From Nitrospirillum viridazoti CBAmc (GTDB taxonomy: Bacteria; Pseudomonadota; Alphaproteobacteria; Azospirillales; Azospirillaceae), in assembly GCF_000730165.1 (NCBI RefSeq), contig NZ_CP022110.1:2689501-2753500 (forward strand): a stretch of 64,000 nucleotides of DNA, given 5' to 3'. Position numbers and translations under genes: made by a program. Positions 25,179 through 34,137 of this stretch are shown one piece after another; positions within the stretch are counted from its first letter, which is position 1, and every line of letters starts with the position of its first letter. The notes beneath the pieces are model-generated. The model saw nothing but the letters and a program-made list of their open reading frames with translations. It was not told the origin of the DNA and ran no database searches.

Positions 25179-25224
25179 GGACGTTGCCGCTTGAGCAGTT
25201 TCATGGACGCTGCCGCTTCAGGAG
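25175..25224 (-). repeat. 26-bp tandem duplication at the smr/xre junction
   Basis: The 24-base segment at 25175-25198 is repeated at 25201-25224 with three mismatches. On the minus strand each copy reads CTnCTnAAGCGGCA followed by nCGTCCATGA. The upstream copy supplies the last codons and TGA stop of smr; the downstream copy supplies the ATG of the xre gene. Confidence 0.85.
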
Positions 25225-25779
25225 CACGTAGAGCGCGCCGCCGCCGCCATGCTGCGGCTGGGCCTGGCGGATGGCCAGCACCAGGGGGCGCAAGGGCGCC
25301 TCCCCCAGCCAGCGGGGCACCGCCACGCGCAGGATGCCCTTCTCCCGGTCGGTACCCATGTGGACGCCGCCGCCGGAGCCCTTGCCGGTGATGATCAGCA
25401 GGGTGCGCCGGCCCTCGCGGTGGGCGCGGGCGACGAAGGCGTTCAGGGCGCCGTGCGCCTCGGCCTGGGTCATGCCGTGCAGATCCAGCCGGCCGTCGAT
25501 GACCAGCTGGCCCCGGCGCAAGCGGTCGTCGGTGCGGCGGTCCAGGCCGGCGCGGGCGCCGAAGACCAGCGGGGGATGGACCAGGGGGGCGGCGGGAACC
25601 GGCCTGGCCGCCGGCGCCGGCACCAGCGGCGGGGCGGCGGGCACGGCGGGGGCGGCCTCCACCGCCGCGGGGGGCGGGGGCGGCAGGGGGGCGCCCCGGC
25701 GCAGCGGGGCGGCGTCGCGCATGACCTCGCGCCACAGGCGGATTTCCTCCGACGTCGGACTGCGGCGCTGGCGGTTCAT
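25201..25779 (-). CDS. smr: Smr/MutS2-domain endonuclease-like protein
   Basis: The 192-residue product has a Pro/Ala-rich, probably disordered middle (about 30-90) and a C-terminal Smr domain with the motifs LDLHGMTQAEAHGAL and LLIITGKGSGG. Smr domains are nucleases or nucleic-acid-binding units acting in RNA quality control or recombination. The ATG at 25779 overlaps the mltA stop as ATGA, so the two are translationally coupled. The C-terminus LLKRQRP lies in the tandem duplication described at 25175-25224. Confidence 0.9.
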   Translation of the reverse strand: MNRQRRSPTSEEIRLWREVMRDAAPLRRGAPLPPPPPAAVEAAPAVPAAPPLVPAPAARPVPAAPLVHPPLVFGARAGLDRRTDDRLRRGQLVIDGRLDLHGMTQAEAHGALNAFVARAHREGRRTLLIITGKGSGGGVHMGTDREKGILRVAVPRWLGEAPLRPLVLAIRQAQPQHGGGGALYVLLKRQRP

Positions 25780-26996
25780 GAAGACGGTCCGGGCCCGGCG
25801 CCGATATTGGCCGGCGTCACCGTGCGTGGCAGCAGCAGCCAATAGCCGCCCCGGCTTTTCATCAGGCCCGCCCGGTGTTCCGCCTGGGCGCCATGGCCCC
25901 AGAACACGTCACCGCGCACCGGCCCCTGGATGGCGCCGCCGGTGTCCTGCACCACCATCAGGCGGGACAGGCGCTTGTCCCCGTCCTCCGGATCGGTGAC
26001 GTCCAGCCAGACGGGCAGGCCGTAGGGAACATAGGTGTGATCCACCGCCAGCGAGCGGCCGGGGATCAGCGCCACGCCTTGGGCCCCCAGGGGGCCGTCA
26101 CCCTCCAGCGGCTTGAAGAAGACGTAGGATGGATTGCCTTCCATGGTGGCCTGGGCCTGCGCGGGGTTGGCGGCCAGCCAGGCGCGGATGGACTGCATGG
26201 TGACGGCGTCGCGGTCCAGCTTGCCGTCCGCGGCCATCTGGCGGCCGATGGCGACATAGGGCCAGCCGTTCTGCCCGTCATAGGCCACGCGCATCTCGCC
26301 CCCCTCCTCCAGCACCACCCGGCCGGAGCCTTGGATGTGCAGGAAGAAGGCGTCGACCGCGTCGTCCAGCCACACCAGCTCCAAACCCTTGCCGGTCAGG
26401 GCGCCGGCATCGATGCGGCGGCGATCCTCATAGGGCTTCAGCTTGCCGTCCGTCACGCGGCCAGCGATGCGCTGGCCTTTCAGGCTGTCGCGGAACTCGC
26501 CCAAATCGACCATCACCAGGTCGGGCGGACGGCGATAGAGCGGCACCGTGTAGCGGCCGTGGCGCGTGCGGCTGCCGCGCAGATCCGCCTCATAGTATCC
26601 GGTGAACAAACCCTCGGGATTGCCGTTGTCGGTGGCGCGCCAGGGCTGGAACCAGCGTTCCAGCGCGGCGCGGGCCATGGCCTCGTTCCCCGGCGGCAGG
26701 TTCTTCAGGGCCGAGCAAGGGGCGTTCCAGTCCTGGGGCTTGCCCGCGACGCCCGAGGTCTGGCGCAACATCTTGTCGCAAGAGCGCAGGATGGCGGGCA
26801 CGGCCTCCACCACCCTGTCAGCCTGCCACCCGGGCAGGTCGGCATAAGCGGCCGGCTGCAGCACCAGCTTGGCCCCTGGCGCCGGGGCCGGGGGCGGCGG
26901 CTCTTCAGAGGTGAACAGGGAACAGGCGGCGGTCAGCAGCAGCAGGGCGCCCGCCACGCCGCGCGCCGCGCGGGCGAAAATGGGCCGGCACGGCAT
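25776..26996 (-). CDS. mltA: Membrane-bound lytic murein transglycosylase A, lipoprotein
   Basis: MltA cleaves peptidoglycan glycan strands to 1,6-anhydromuropeptides at the outer membrane. The 406-residue product has a lipoprotein signal (LLLLTAACS, about residues 18-26), then the MltA domain (LFTGYYEADLRGSRTRHGRY, FFLHIQGSGRV) and the C-terminal 3D domain (MVVQDTGGAIQGPVRGDVFWG), with the catalytic Asp in the last motif. Length is slightly above E. coli MltA (365). Start at 26996 set by the signal peptide. It follows the Tim44-like gene in an order typical of alphaproteobacteria. Confidence 0.94.
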   Translation of the reverse strand: MPCRPIFARAARGVAGALLLLTAACSLFTSEEPPPPAPAPGAKLVLQPAAYADLPGWQADRVVEAVPAILRSCDKMLRQTSGVAGKPQDWNAPCSALKNLPPGNEAMARAALERWFQPWRATDNGNPEGLFTGYYEADLRGSRTRHGRYTVPLYRRPPDLVMVDLGEFRDSLKGQRIAGRVTDGKLKPYEDRRRIDAGALTGKGLELVWLDDAVDAFFLHIQGSGRVVLEEGGEMRVAYDGQNGWPYVAIGRQMAADGKLDRDAVTMQSIRAWLAANPAQAQATMEGNPSYVFFKPLEGDGPLGAQGVALIPGRSLAVDHTYVPYGLPVWLDVTDPEDGDKRLSRLMVVQDTGGAIQGPVRGDVFWGHGAQAEHRAGLMKSRGGYWLLLPRTVTPANIGAGPGPSS

Positions 26997-27121
26997 GGGC
27001 AATGGTTCCTCGCGGGGCGGCTGGATCGTCAGGTCGAGCCGGACCTTAAAACGGATCACCGCCGGAAGGAAACACCGGATGCGGGGCGCATCGCGATTTG
27101 CGCCGCCATTCGCCCGCCTAA

Positions 27122-27170
27122 GCAGATTTGCCGAACTCCGCCCACGCATGAGCGGGCTCGGAAAATCTGC
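27122..27170. repeat. Long imperfect hairpin between mltA and Tim44-like gene
   Basis: GCAGATTTGCCGA pairs with TCGGAAAATCTGC (one mismatch) and an inner CCGCCC/GCGGGC helix closes over CACGCATGA. There is no T run. It lies next to a second hairpin at 27190-27231. Confidence 0.75.
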
Positions 27171-27189
27171 AAAACCATAGAAGTCCGCA

Positions 27190-27231
27190 GGTTCTTCCAG
27201 GCCGGGCCTTGTGGCCCGATCTGGAAGAACC
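27190..27231. repeat. Strong inverted repeat downstream of Tim44-like gene
   Basis: GGTTCTTCCAG and CTGGAAGAACC form a perfect 11-bp outer stem, with an inner GGGCC/GGCCC helix. The element starts four bases after the Tim44-like stop on the minus strand. It may stop or stabilise that transcript's 3' end, although the operon continues into mltA. Confidence 0.8.
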
Positions 27232-27234
27232 CGC

Positions 27235-27966
27235 TTAATGCGGGACGCGGGTTTCGACCAGGCGCCAGTTGGGGTCGGACGACTTGGTGTCGCGGGCGAA
27301 GGTCCAGATGTCCACCACCTCGGCCGGATGCTCGGCGTCGCCGTCCACCACCCGCCCCTGGGCATCGCGCGTGACGTTGGTCTGGTGGGTGATGAACTTC
27401 ACCGTGCACAGGGCCTGGCCTTCCAGCAGGCGGGCCTGCACCAGATCCACGGTGTCGAAGGCCTGGATGTGCGCCTCCAGCGTCTCGCCAGCCTGGGCGC
27501 GCGCCTCGATGGCCTTGGCGAAGTCGGTGTAGACGGCGTCGGCCAGCAGCGGGCGCAGGGCGCCGGTATCGCCCCGGGCGAAGGCGTCGACGATGATGCC
27601 GAAGGCGCTTTCCGCGCCCTTCAGGAAACGCCGCTCGTCAAAGCTGGGATCAGCCTGGTGGATGCGGGCGAGGCCGGCTTCCAGCGACAGCGGGCCGTCA
27701 TAGTCGGGCGGGGTGACATCGCGCGCGGTGCCCTCGATCACCTTGGGCTGCACCCCCTGGAAGGCCGGCGGGCGCACGCCCTGCTGCCCCTGGCCCTGCT
27801 GCCCCTGGGTGGTCGGCCCTTGCGCTGGCGGAACGGCGGTGAAGGGGTTGGGGCGCTCACGCTCCTCCCCCGTCTTGCGGCCCAGCGCCTTGTGCAGCTG
27901 ATAGGCCAGGAACACGGCGATCATCGCGAAGATGATGATTTCGAAGAAGTAGGAGTTGTCACCCAT
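27235..27966 (-). CDS. Tim44-like domain protein (TimA)
   Basis: The 243-residue product begins with a single membrane anchor (YFFEIIIFAMIAVFLAYQL), then a Gln/Gly-rich linker (QGQQGQGQQG), and a C-terminal Tim44/TimA fold (ERRFLKGAESAFGIIVDAFARGDTGALRPLL... FAKAIEARAQAGE). Bacterial Tim44 homologues are inner-membrane proteins; the Caulobacter one, TimA, affects the cell envelope. Next to mltA, smr and divergent fxsA is the common alphaproteobacterial context. Start at 27966 matches the family's MGxxxxxxEII N-terminus. Confidence 0.9.
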   Translation of the reverse strand: MGDNSYFFEIIIFAMIAVFLAYQLHKALGRKTGEERERPNPFTAVPPAQGPTTQGQQGQGQQGVRPPAFQGVQPKVIEGTARDVTPPDYDGPLSLEAGLARIHQADPSFDERRFLKGAESAFGIIVDAFARGDTGALRPLLADAVYTDFAKAIEARAQAGETLEAHIQAFDTVDLVQARLLEGQALCTVKFITHQTNVTRDAQGRVVDGDAEHPAEVVDIWTFARDTKSSDPNWRLVETRVPH

Positions 27967-28130
27967 TGCAGACTTCGAACCTCCGGCGCTTGAAATAAGC
28001 CCGCGCTCCAGGCCCAATCGGCACCTGGATACGGGGCCCTCGCCCCACCATGTTAAGACCGAACACCCGGTTGTCATTACGGGCGGCCCTCTCGCTGTAG
28101 ATAGGCGGCGCCCGAAGAAAGAGCAAGCTT

Positions 28131-28613
28131 ATGCGCCTTCCCCTTTTCCTCATCGCGTATCTTCTGGCGGAAATCGCCGCCTTCGCCTGGGTGGGGGAGA
28201 AGGTGGGCGTGCTGGGCACCGTGGCCCTGGTGGTGCTATCCACCATCGTCGGCCTGTGGCTGGTGCAGCGCCAGGGGCTGGACGCCCTGCGCAAGGTGGC
28301 GAGGGCGACCCCAGGCGAGGCACCGGTGGTGGCATGGGACGGCCTGTGCCTGGCCACGGCCGGCGTGCTGTTCGCCGTACCCGGCTTCATCAGCGATTTG
28401 GCCGGCATCGCCCTGCTGGTCCCGCCGGTACGCCGCGCCCTGCTGGGCCAGGCCCAGCGGCTGTCGGGCACCCGCTTTACCGTGCGGACGGCTGGCGGCG
28501 GGATGAATGGGGGCGGCACCTATGGCAGCCCGGCCCGCCCCACCACCGTCATCGACGGCGACTTCGTGGATGTCACCAAGCCGGACCAGGGCCCCACGCT
28601 ACCCAAGGAATGA
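28131..28613 (+). CDS. fxsA: FxsA family membrane protein
   Basis: The 160-residue product has the FxsA layout: an N-terminal helix pair (RLPLFLIAYLLAEIAAFAWVGEKVG), VVLSTIVGLWLVQRQGLDALRK, and a second pair ending GFISDLAGIALLVPPVRRAL. It has a soluble Gly/Pro-rich tail that ends VIDGDFVDVTKPD, a feature shared by alphaproteobacterial FxsA. E. coli FxsA modulates phage T7 exclusion by plasmid F; the native function is unknown. It is divergent from the Tim44-like gene and convergent with mutS, with only 15 bases between the stops. Confidence 0.93.
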   Translation: MRLPLFLIAYLLAEIAAFAWVGEKVGVLGTVALVVLSTIVGLWLVQRQGLDALRKVARATPGEAPVVAWDGLCLATAGVLFAVPGFISDLAGIALLVPPVRRALLGQAQRLSGTRFTVRTAGGGMNGGGTYGSPARPTTVIDGDFVDVTKPDQGPTLPKE

Positions 28614-28628
28614 GGCGCCCGCCCGGCC

Positions 28629-31340
28629 TCAGTGGGCGCCCTGCAACAGCCCCTTCAGCCTGTACAGCTCTTCCAGCGCCTGGCGCGGCGTCAGTTCATC
28701 CGGGCTGACGGACTTCAGCGCGGCCAGCGCCGGCGATTCCGGCGCGGGTGCGGCGGTGGGTTCCGGCGCGCGGCGCACGGGGGCGCTGAACAGGGGCAGG
28801 TCGTCGGCCAGACGCGTCACGGCGCTGCCCTGGTCGCCCGCTTCCAGAATGGCCAGCACCTCCTCCGCCCGGCTGATGACCGTGGCCGGCAGCCCGGCCA
28901 GGCGGGCCACATGGATGCCATAGCTGCGGTCGGCGGCGCCGGCGGCGACCTCATGCAGGAACACCACGTCGCCCTGCCACTCCTTGATGCGCATGGTGTG
29001 GCAGGCCAGGGACGGCAGCTTGGACGACAGGGTCGTCAGCTCATGGTAGTGGGTGGCGAACAAGGCACGGCAGCGCGTGACCTCGTGCAGATGCTCCACC
29101 GCCGCCCAGGCGATGGACAGGCCGTCGAAGGTGGCGGTACCGCGCCCGATCTCATCCAGGATGACCAGGCTGCGGCCCGTGGCCTGGTTCAGGATGGCCG
29201 CCGTCTCCACCATCTCCACCATGAAGGTGGAGCGGCCGCGCGCCAGGTCGTCGGCGGCACCCACGCGGCTGAACAGCCGGTCGACGGCACCGATGTGGGC
29301 GGCGTCGGCGGGCACGAAGCTGCCCATCTGCGCCAGCACGGCCACCAGGGCGTTCTGACGCAGGAAAGTCGACTTACCGGCCATGTTGGGGCCGGTCAGC
29401 AGCCACAGGCGGTTGGCATCCGACAGGTCGCAGTCATTGGCGACGAAGGGGCCGCTGGCGGCGGCCACCAGCGCCGCCTCCACCACCGGGTGCCGGCCGC
29501 GCACGATGCGGAATTCGCGGCTGTCGTCCACCACCGGGCGGCACCAGCGGCATTCCACCGCGATGTCGGCCAGCGAGGTCGCCACATCCAGCGACGCCAG
29601 CGCCTGGGCGGTCGAGGCGATGTCGTCGGCCCTGGCCAGGACCGCCTGGGTCAGCTCCTCGAACAGGGCCAGTTCCAGGGCCAGCGCCTTGTCGCCCGCC
29701 TCCGCCACGCGGCGTTCCAGGTCCGACAGCTCCACCGTGGTGAAGCGCATGGCGTTGGCCAGGGTCTGGCGATGGATGTAGGTGCCGCGCTGTTCCGCCG
29801 CCATCAGCTTGTCGCCGTGCTGGGCGGTGACCTCGATGTAATAGCCCAGCACGTTGTTGTGCCGGATCTTCAGGGTGTTGATGCCCGTGTCCCCGGCGTA
29901 GCGGGCCTGGAGGTTGGCGATCAGGCGGCGCGAGTCGTCGCGCAACTCCTTCAGTTCGTCCAGGGGGGCCGAATAGCCCTGGGCGATGAAGCCACCGTCG
30001 CGGGCGTTCAGCGGCAGGTCCGGGCCCAGGGCCGCCGCCAGCATGGACACCAGGTCGGCCGGCACCTTCACGCCGTGCAGGGCATCGAGAAGCCCCGGGG
30101 GCAGCGGCGGCTCCAGGGCGCCGCGCAGCGCCTCGGCCGGGAAGGTGTCGCAGATGTCACGGGCGCGGCCCAGGCCGTCGCGCACCCCCGCCAGGTCGCG
30201 CGGGCTGCCCCGGCCCAGGCTGAGGCGGGACAGCGCGCGCTCGATATCCGGCGCCCGGCCCAGGTGCGCGCGGATGTCGGCCCGCAAACCGCCCTGCTCC
30301 ACGAAATAGGCCACCGTGTCCAGGCGCCGGCCGATGGCGATGGGATCGGTGAGGGGGGAGGCCAAGTGGGCCGCCAGCAGGCGGGCGCCGGCGCCGGTGA
30401 CCGTGCGGTCGATAGCGCCCAGGAGGCTGCCGCGCTTTTCCCCCGTCAGCGTGCGGCTGAGTTCCAGGTTGCGGCGGGAAGCCGGGTCGATCTCCATGAC
30501 CGCGCCCAGCGCCAGGCGGCGCGGCCGGTCCAGGCGGGGCACCCGGCCCTTTTGCGTCAGTTCCACATAATCGACCAGGGAGCCGGCGGCCGCCACCTCC
30601 GCCCGGCTGAAGCTGCCGAAGGCGTCCAGTGTGCCCACGCCATACAGGTCCAGCAGGCGCTGGCGGCCGTTCTCGCTGTCGAATCGGGCGTTGGGCTGCA
30701 CCGTCAGCTGGTCGCGCCACTCGGCCCACAGCTCGAACAGTTCCGGCTGCTGCGTCAGGCGTTCGGACACCAGCAGCTCACCCGGCGCCAGGCGGGCCAG
30801 GGCGGCCGGCAGGGCCGCGCGTTCCACCGGCTGCAGGGTCAGCTCCCCGGTCGACAGGTCCAGCCAGGCCAGGCCCAGGGCGCCGCCCACCTCGGCCAAT
30901 GCCGCCAGGTAGTTGTTGGACCGGGCGTCCAGCAGGCCGTCCTCGGTGATGGTGCCGGGGGTGACGACGCGCACCACCTCGCGCCGCACCACCGCCTTGC
31001 CACCGCGCTTGCGCGCCTCCGCCGGTTCCTCGGTCTGCTCGCAGATGGCGACGCGGAAGCCCAGGCGGATGAGGCGTGACAGATAGTTCTCGTGCGAATG
31101 CACCGGCACGCCGCACATGGGGATCTCTTCCCCCAGATGCAGGCCGCGCTTGGTCAGCGTGATGTCCAGCGCGCGAGCGGCGGCCACCGCGTCGTCGAAG
31201 AACATCTCGTAAAAATCACCCATGCGGTAGAACAGCAGGGCGCCCGGGTGCTGGGCCTTGATCTCCAGGTACTGCGCCATCATGGGCGTTACGCCCTGGG
31301 CGGAGGACGCCGAGGATGCGGTATCGGTGGTATCGGGCAC
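28629..31340 (-). CDS. mutS: DNA mismatch repair protein MutS
   Basis: MutS recognises mismatches and starts mismatch repair. The 903-residue product has the N-terminal mismatch-binding domain with the Phe-x-Glu motif in [14 protein letters not shown], the clamp and lever helices, and the C-terminal ATPase with Walker [15 protein letters not shown], Walker B ([16 protein letters not shown]) and the helix-turn-helix dimer region. Length is near the usual 850-900 of the group. The only unusual point is that the frame opposite it is also open over 800 codons, a GC-bias artefact. Confidence 0.97.
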   Translation of the reverse strand: MPDTTDTASSASSAQGVTPMMAQYLEIKAQHPGALLFYRMGDFYEMFFDDAVAAARALDITLTKRGLHLGEEIPMCGVPVHSHENYLSRLIRLGFRVAICEQTEEPAEARKRGGKAVVRREVVRVVTPGTITEDGLLDARSNNYLAALAEVGGALGLAWLDLSTGELTLQPVERAALPAALARLAPGELLVSERLTQQPELFELWAEWRDQLTVQPNARFDSENGRQRLLDLYGVGTLDAFGSFSRAEVAAAGSLVDYVELTQKGRVPRLDRPRRLALGAVMEIDPASRRNLELSRTLTGEKRGSLLGAIDRTVTGAGARLLAAHLASPLTDPIAIGRRLDTVAYFVEQGGLRADIRAHLGRAPDIERALSRLSLGRGSPRDLAGVRDGLGRARDICDTFPAEALRGALEPPLPPGLLDALHGVKVPADLVSMLAAALGPDLPLNARDGGFIAQGYSAPLDELKELRDDSRRLIANLQARYAGDTGINTLKIRHNNVLGYYIEVTAQHGDKLMAAEQRGTYIHRQTLANAMRFTTVELSDLERRVAEAGDKALALELALFEELTQAVLARADDIASTAQALASLDVATSLADIAVECRWCRPVVDDSREFRIVRGRHPVVEAALVAAASGPFVANDCDLSDANRLWLLTGPNMAGKSTFLRQNALVAVLAQMGSFVPADAAHIGAVDRLFSRVGAADDLARGRSTFMVEMVETAAILNQATGRSLVILDEIGRGTATFDGLSIAWAAVEHLHEVTRCRALFATHYHELTTLSSKLPSLACHTMRIKEWQGDVVFLHEVAAGAADRSYGIHVARLAGLPATVISRAEEVLAILEAGDQGSAVTRLADDLPLFSAPVRRAPEPTAAPAPESPALAALKSVSPDELTPRQALEELYRLKGLLQGAH

Positions 31341-31418
31341 GGCACTAAATCCGGTAGGACGGGAACGATGGGGCCCTTAGGTATAGCGCCCCCGGCCCGC
31401 CAAGCCGAGTCCGTTTCC

Positions 31419-31952
31419 CTAGCCCGCCTTGCGCCCCAGCCGGCGGTGGACCTCGTCCAGCAGGCCGTCGGCCGCGGCCTCGATCATGTCCAGCACGGTG
31501 TCGAACTGGTCCTCCGACCCATAATAGGGATCGGGCACGTCATGACCCTTATGGTCGGGGGCGTAGTCCAGGAACAGCTGCACCCGGTCGCGGTGCTTGG
31601 GTGGCGCCAGGCGGCGCAGGAAATCCAGATGATCACGGTCCATGGCCAGAACCATGTCGTACCGCTCGAAATCATCCGCGTCCACGCGGCGGGCCCGCAG
31701 CGCCGACAGGTCGACGCCGCGATGGCGCGCCGCCTCGACCGCCCGGATGTCCGGCGCCTCCCCCACGTGATAGCCGTGGGTGCCGGCGCTGGCCACCGTC
31801 ACATCGTCGGCCAGGCCATCCATGGCCAGGCGGCGGCGCATCACGCCCTCCGCCGTGGGGGAACGGCAGATGTTGCCCGTGCAAACGAACAGGATTGAAA
31901 TTTTCCGATTATTTTCCAATGCCTTACCCTTATTCCGGGAGTGCCAAGACAT
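31419..31952 (-). CDS. Low-molecular-weight protein-tyrosine-phosphatase
   Basis: The product has the LMW-PTP P-loop VCTGNICRSP (catalytic Cys and Arg) followed by TAEGVMRRR, and the general-acid loop VPDPYYGSEDQFDTVLDMIE with the catalytic Asp. These enzymes remove phosphate from protein tyrosine, often in exopolysaccharide control, though no polysaccharide genes are near. The start is uncertain: ATG at 31952 (177 residues) or TTG at 31919 (166 residues, closer to the usual N-terminus). Neither has a good ribosome binding site. Confidence 0.9.
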   Translation of the reverse strand: MSWHSRNKGKALENNRKISILFVCTGNICRSPTAEGVMRRRLAMDGLADDVTVASAGTHGYHVGEAPDIRAVEAARHRGVDLSALRARRVDADDFERYDMVLAMDRDHLDFLRRLAPPKHRDRVQLFLDYAPDHKGHDVPDPYYGSEDQFDTVLDMIEAAADGLLDEVHRRLGRKAG

Positions 31953-32140
31953 CTGCGGCGACTGTAGCAACCTCGGACACGGGAATCAAATGCTCACCCG
32001 GTCCCCCTCTCCAAGAAGGTAGGGCCGCGACATCCGGCCCACCCCTTCCCGCTTGCCGGACGTCGCGGCGCCGCCCAAGATGCGCCCGTCCCGCCGGTGG
32101 CAGCCGCCGGGGTTCGGCAACGCGGCAGGATACAGGTCCC

Positions 32141-32809
32141 ATGCCCCTTATCGACGTCACCGGTCTGCGCCACGCCATCGCGGGCCGGCCGGTGCTGGAT
32201 ATTCCCCAGTGGTCGGTGGAGACGGGCCGGCATTGCCTGCTGCTGGGCCCCAGCGGCAGCGGCAAGACCACCCTGATCCATGCCCTGGCCGGCCTGAAGC
32301 GGCCGGACGGGGGCCGCATCCTTCTGGACGGCCAGGCGGTGTGGGACCTGGACGCCGCCGCCCGCGACCATCTGCGGGGGCGCCTGATCGGCATCGTCTT
32401 CCAGACCCTGCACCTGGTCGCGGCGCTGGACGTGGGCCAGAATCTGCATCTGGCGCGCTGGCTGGCCGGCCTGCCGCGCGACGCGGGGGCCGTGGCCCGG
32501 GCGCTGGACCGCGTGGGCCTGGGCAACCGCCTGGCCGCCAAGCCAGAGCATCTGAGCCAGGGGGAGAAGCAGCGCGTGGCCATCGCCCGCGCCGTGGTCA
32601 CCCAGCCTAAGCTGATCCTGGCGGATGAGCCGACGTCGGCCCTGGATGACGAGAACTGCGCCCTGGTGATGGACCTTTTGCTGGAACAGGCGGATGTGTG
32701 CAGTGCCACCCTGCTGGTCGCCACCCATGACGAGCGCACCCGCGCCCGGATATCCGACCGGCTGGATCTGCCCAAGCTTAGCGCCCAAACGGAAGGTCGC
32801 GCCGCATGA
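32141..32809 (+). CDS. ABC transporter ATP-binding protein (MacB/LolD-like)
   Basis: The 222-residue product is a complete ABC ATPase with Walker A GPSGSGKTT, Q-loop FQTLHL, signature LSQGEKQRVA (divergent LSGGQ), Walker B LILADEPTSALD and the switch His in VATHDE. It is closest to the LolD/MacB group, which energises FtsX-type permeases. Its stop overlaps the start of the permease gene by ATGA, so the pair forms one transporter. With the DUF3299 gene downstream, the set resembles the zinc-regulated zrg operon of Vibrio cholerae. Confidence 0.92.
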   Translation: MPLIDVTGLRHAIAGRPVLDIPQWSVETGRHCLLLGPSGSGKTTLIHALAGLKRPDGGRILLDGQAVWDLDAAARDHLRGRLIGIVFQTLHLVAALDVGQNLHLARWLAGLPRDAGAVARALDRVGLGNRLAAKPEHLSQGEKQRVAIARAVVTQPKLILADEPTSALDDENCALVMDLLLEQADVCSATLLVATHDERTRARISDRLDLPKLSAQTEGRAA

Positions 32810-34056
32810 CCATCCTCGGCTTGGCCTGGGCCTACCTGAAACGCGCGGCCCTCACCACCACGCTCAACGTGGCGCTGCTGGCGCTGGGCACCGGCACCAT
32901 CGTCGTGCTGATCCTGGCGGGCACGCAGGTGCAGGACCGCCTGGCCAGGGACGCCGCCGGGGTCGACCTGGTGGTGGGCGCCAAGGGCAGCCCGCTGCAG
33001 CTGATCCTGTCCGCGCTGTATCAGATCGACATTCCCACGGGGAACATCCCGCTGTCCCAGGCGCAGGCCCTGGCGTCCGACCCGTTGGTGGCCCAGGCCG
33101 TCCCCCTGGCCCTGGGCGACAGCTTCCGGGGATACCGCATCGTCGGCACCGACCCGGCCTTCGTCGCCCTGCGCCATGCCCAGGTGGCGACGGGCCGGCT
33201 ATGGCAGGCGCCCATGGAGGCGACGGTGGGTGCCCAGGTGGCGCAGGCCGCCGGCCTGAAGGTGGGCGACCAGTTCAACAGCAACCATGGCCTGTCGGCC
33301 GGCGGGGCAGTGCATGAGGGCATGCCCTATACCGTGGTGGGGATCCTGGCCCCCACCGGCGGCGTGGTGGATCGCCTGGTGCTGACCCCCATCGACAGCG
33401 TGTGGGCGGTGCACGACGCCCACCACCATCACCACGACGGCGATGCCGACGAGCACGAGCATGGGGCGGGGGGCGCACAAGGAGGCGCCCAGCCCGCCCA
33501 GCAGCCACCCGAACGCGAGGTGACCTCCGTCCTGCTGCGCTACCGCTCCCCCATCGCGGCCGCGCTGCTGCCCCGGCGGATCAACACCGGCAGCGTCCTG
33601 CAGGCAGCCTCACCAGCGGCGGAGATGACGCGGCTGCTGTCCCTGGTGGGCATCGGCACGGACACGGTGCGTGGCTTCGGCCTGCTGCTGGTCGCGTCCT
33701 CCGCGCTCAGCATCTTTGTCGCGCTCTACAACGCCACCCAGGCGCGGCGCTATGACCTGGCGGTCATGCGCGCCCTGGGCGCCACGCGCATGCGCATCTC
33801 CTGCCTGCTGCTGACCGAGGCGCTGGCCATGGGGGCGGCCGGCACCGCCCTGGGCCTGGCGCTGGGCCATGGCGCGGTGGAACTGGCGGGCCGCCTGGTG
33901 CCCCAGGCCCGCGACATGGGCATCACGGGACTCCAGTTTCCGGCTACGGAACCCTATCTTCTTGTCCTGGCGGCCGGCCTGTCGGTGCTGGCCGCCCTGG
34001 TCCCGGCGGTCCAGGCCTATCGCACGGACGTGTCGGCGGTGCTGTCGCGGGGGTGA
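32806..34056 (+). CDS. ABC transporter permease (MacB/FtsX type) with His-rich loop
   Basis: The 416-residue product has one N-terminal membrane helix, a large periplasmic domain, and three C-terminal helices with the FtsX-type segment RYDLAVMRALGATRMRI. In the periplasmic domain, about residues 203-219, there is a His/Asp/Glu-rich stretch (HDAHHHHHDGDADEHEHG), a probable metal-binding loop. It overlaps the ATPase gene by four bases. Similar permeases are encoded with DUF3299 and DUF2796 proteins in zinc-responsive operons, so zinc or another divalent metal is the likely link (inference from context and the His loop). Confidence 0.9.
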   Translation: MTILGLAWAYLKRAALTTTLNVALLALGTGTIVVLILAGTQVQDRLARDAAGVDLVVGAKGSPLQLILSALYQIDIPTGNIPLSQAQALASDPLVAQAVPLALGDSFRGYRIVGTDPAFVALRHAQVATGRLWQAPMEATVGAQVAQAAGLKVGDQFNSNHGLSAGGAVHEGMPYTVVGILAPTGGVVDRLVLTPIDSVWAVHDAHHHHHDGDADEHEHGAGGAQGGAQPAQQPPEREVTSVLLRYRSPIAAALLPRRINTGSVLQAASPAAEMTRLLSLVGIGTDTVRGFGLLLVASSALSIFVALYNATQARRYDLAVMRALGATRMRISCLLLTEALAMGAAGTALGLALGHGAVELAGRLVPQARDMGITGLQFPATEPYLLVLAAGLSVLAALVPAVQAYRTDVSAVLSRG

Positions 34057-34137
34057 CCCCCGCTCCACACCCAGCCCTCAATCGGCCACGATTGGGGGCC
34101 AACAAAGCATTTGGCAGTTGAGAGAAAGGATTTCGCC

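Noticed and set aside
28632-31079. An 815-codon open frame opposite mutS
   Set aside because: Same artefact of high GC at third positions; composition is Gln/Gly/His-rich with no domain.
31953-32140. Zur box upstream of the zrg-like operon
   Set aside because: No recognisable AT-rich Zur palindrome is present in the gap; the nearest AT-rich stretch belongs to the phosphatase gene start.
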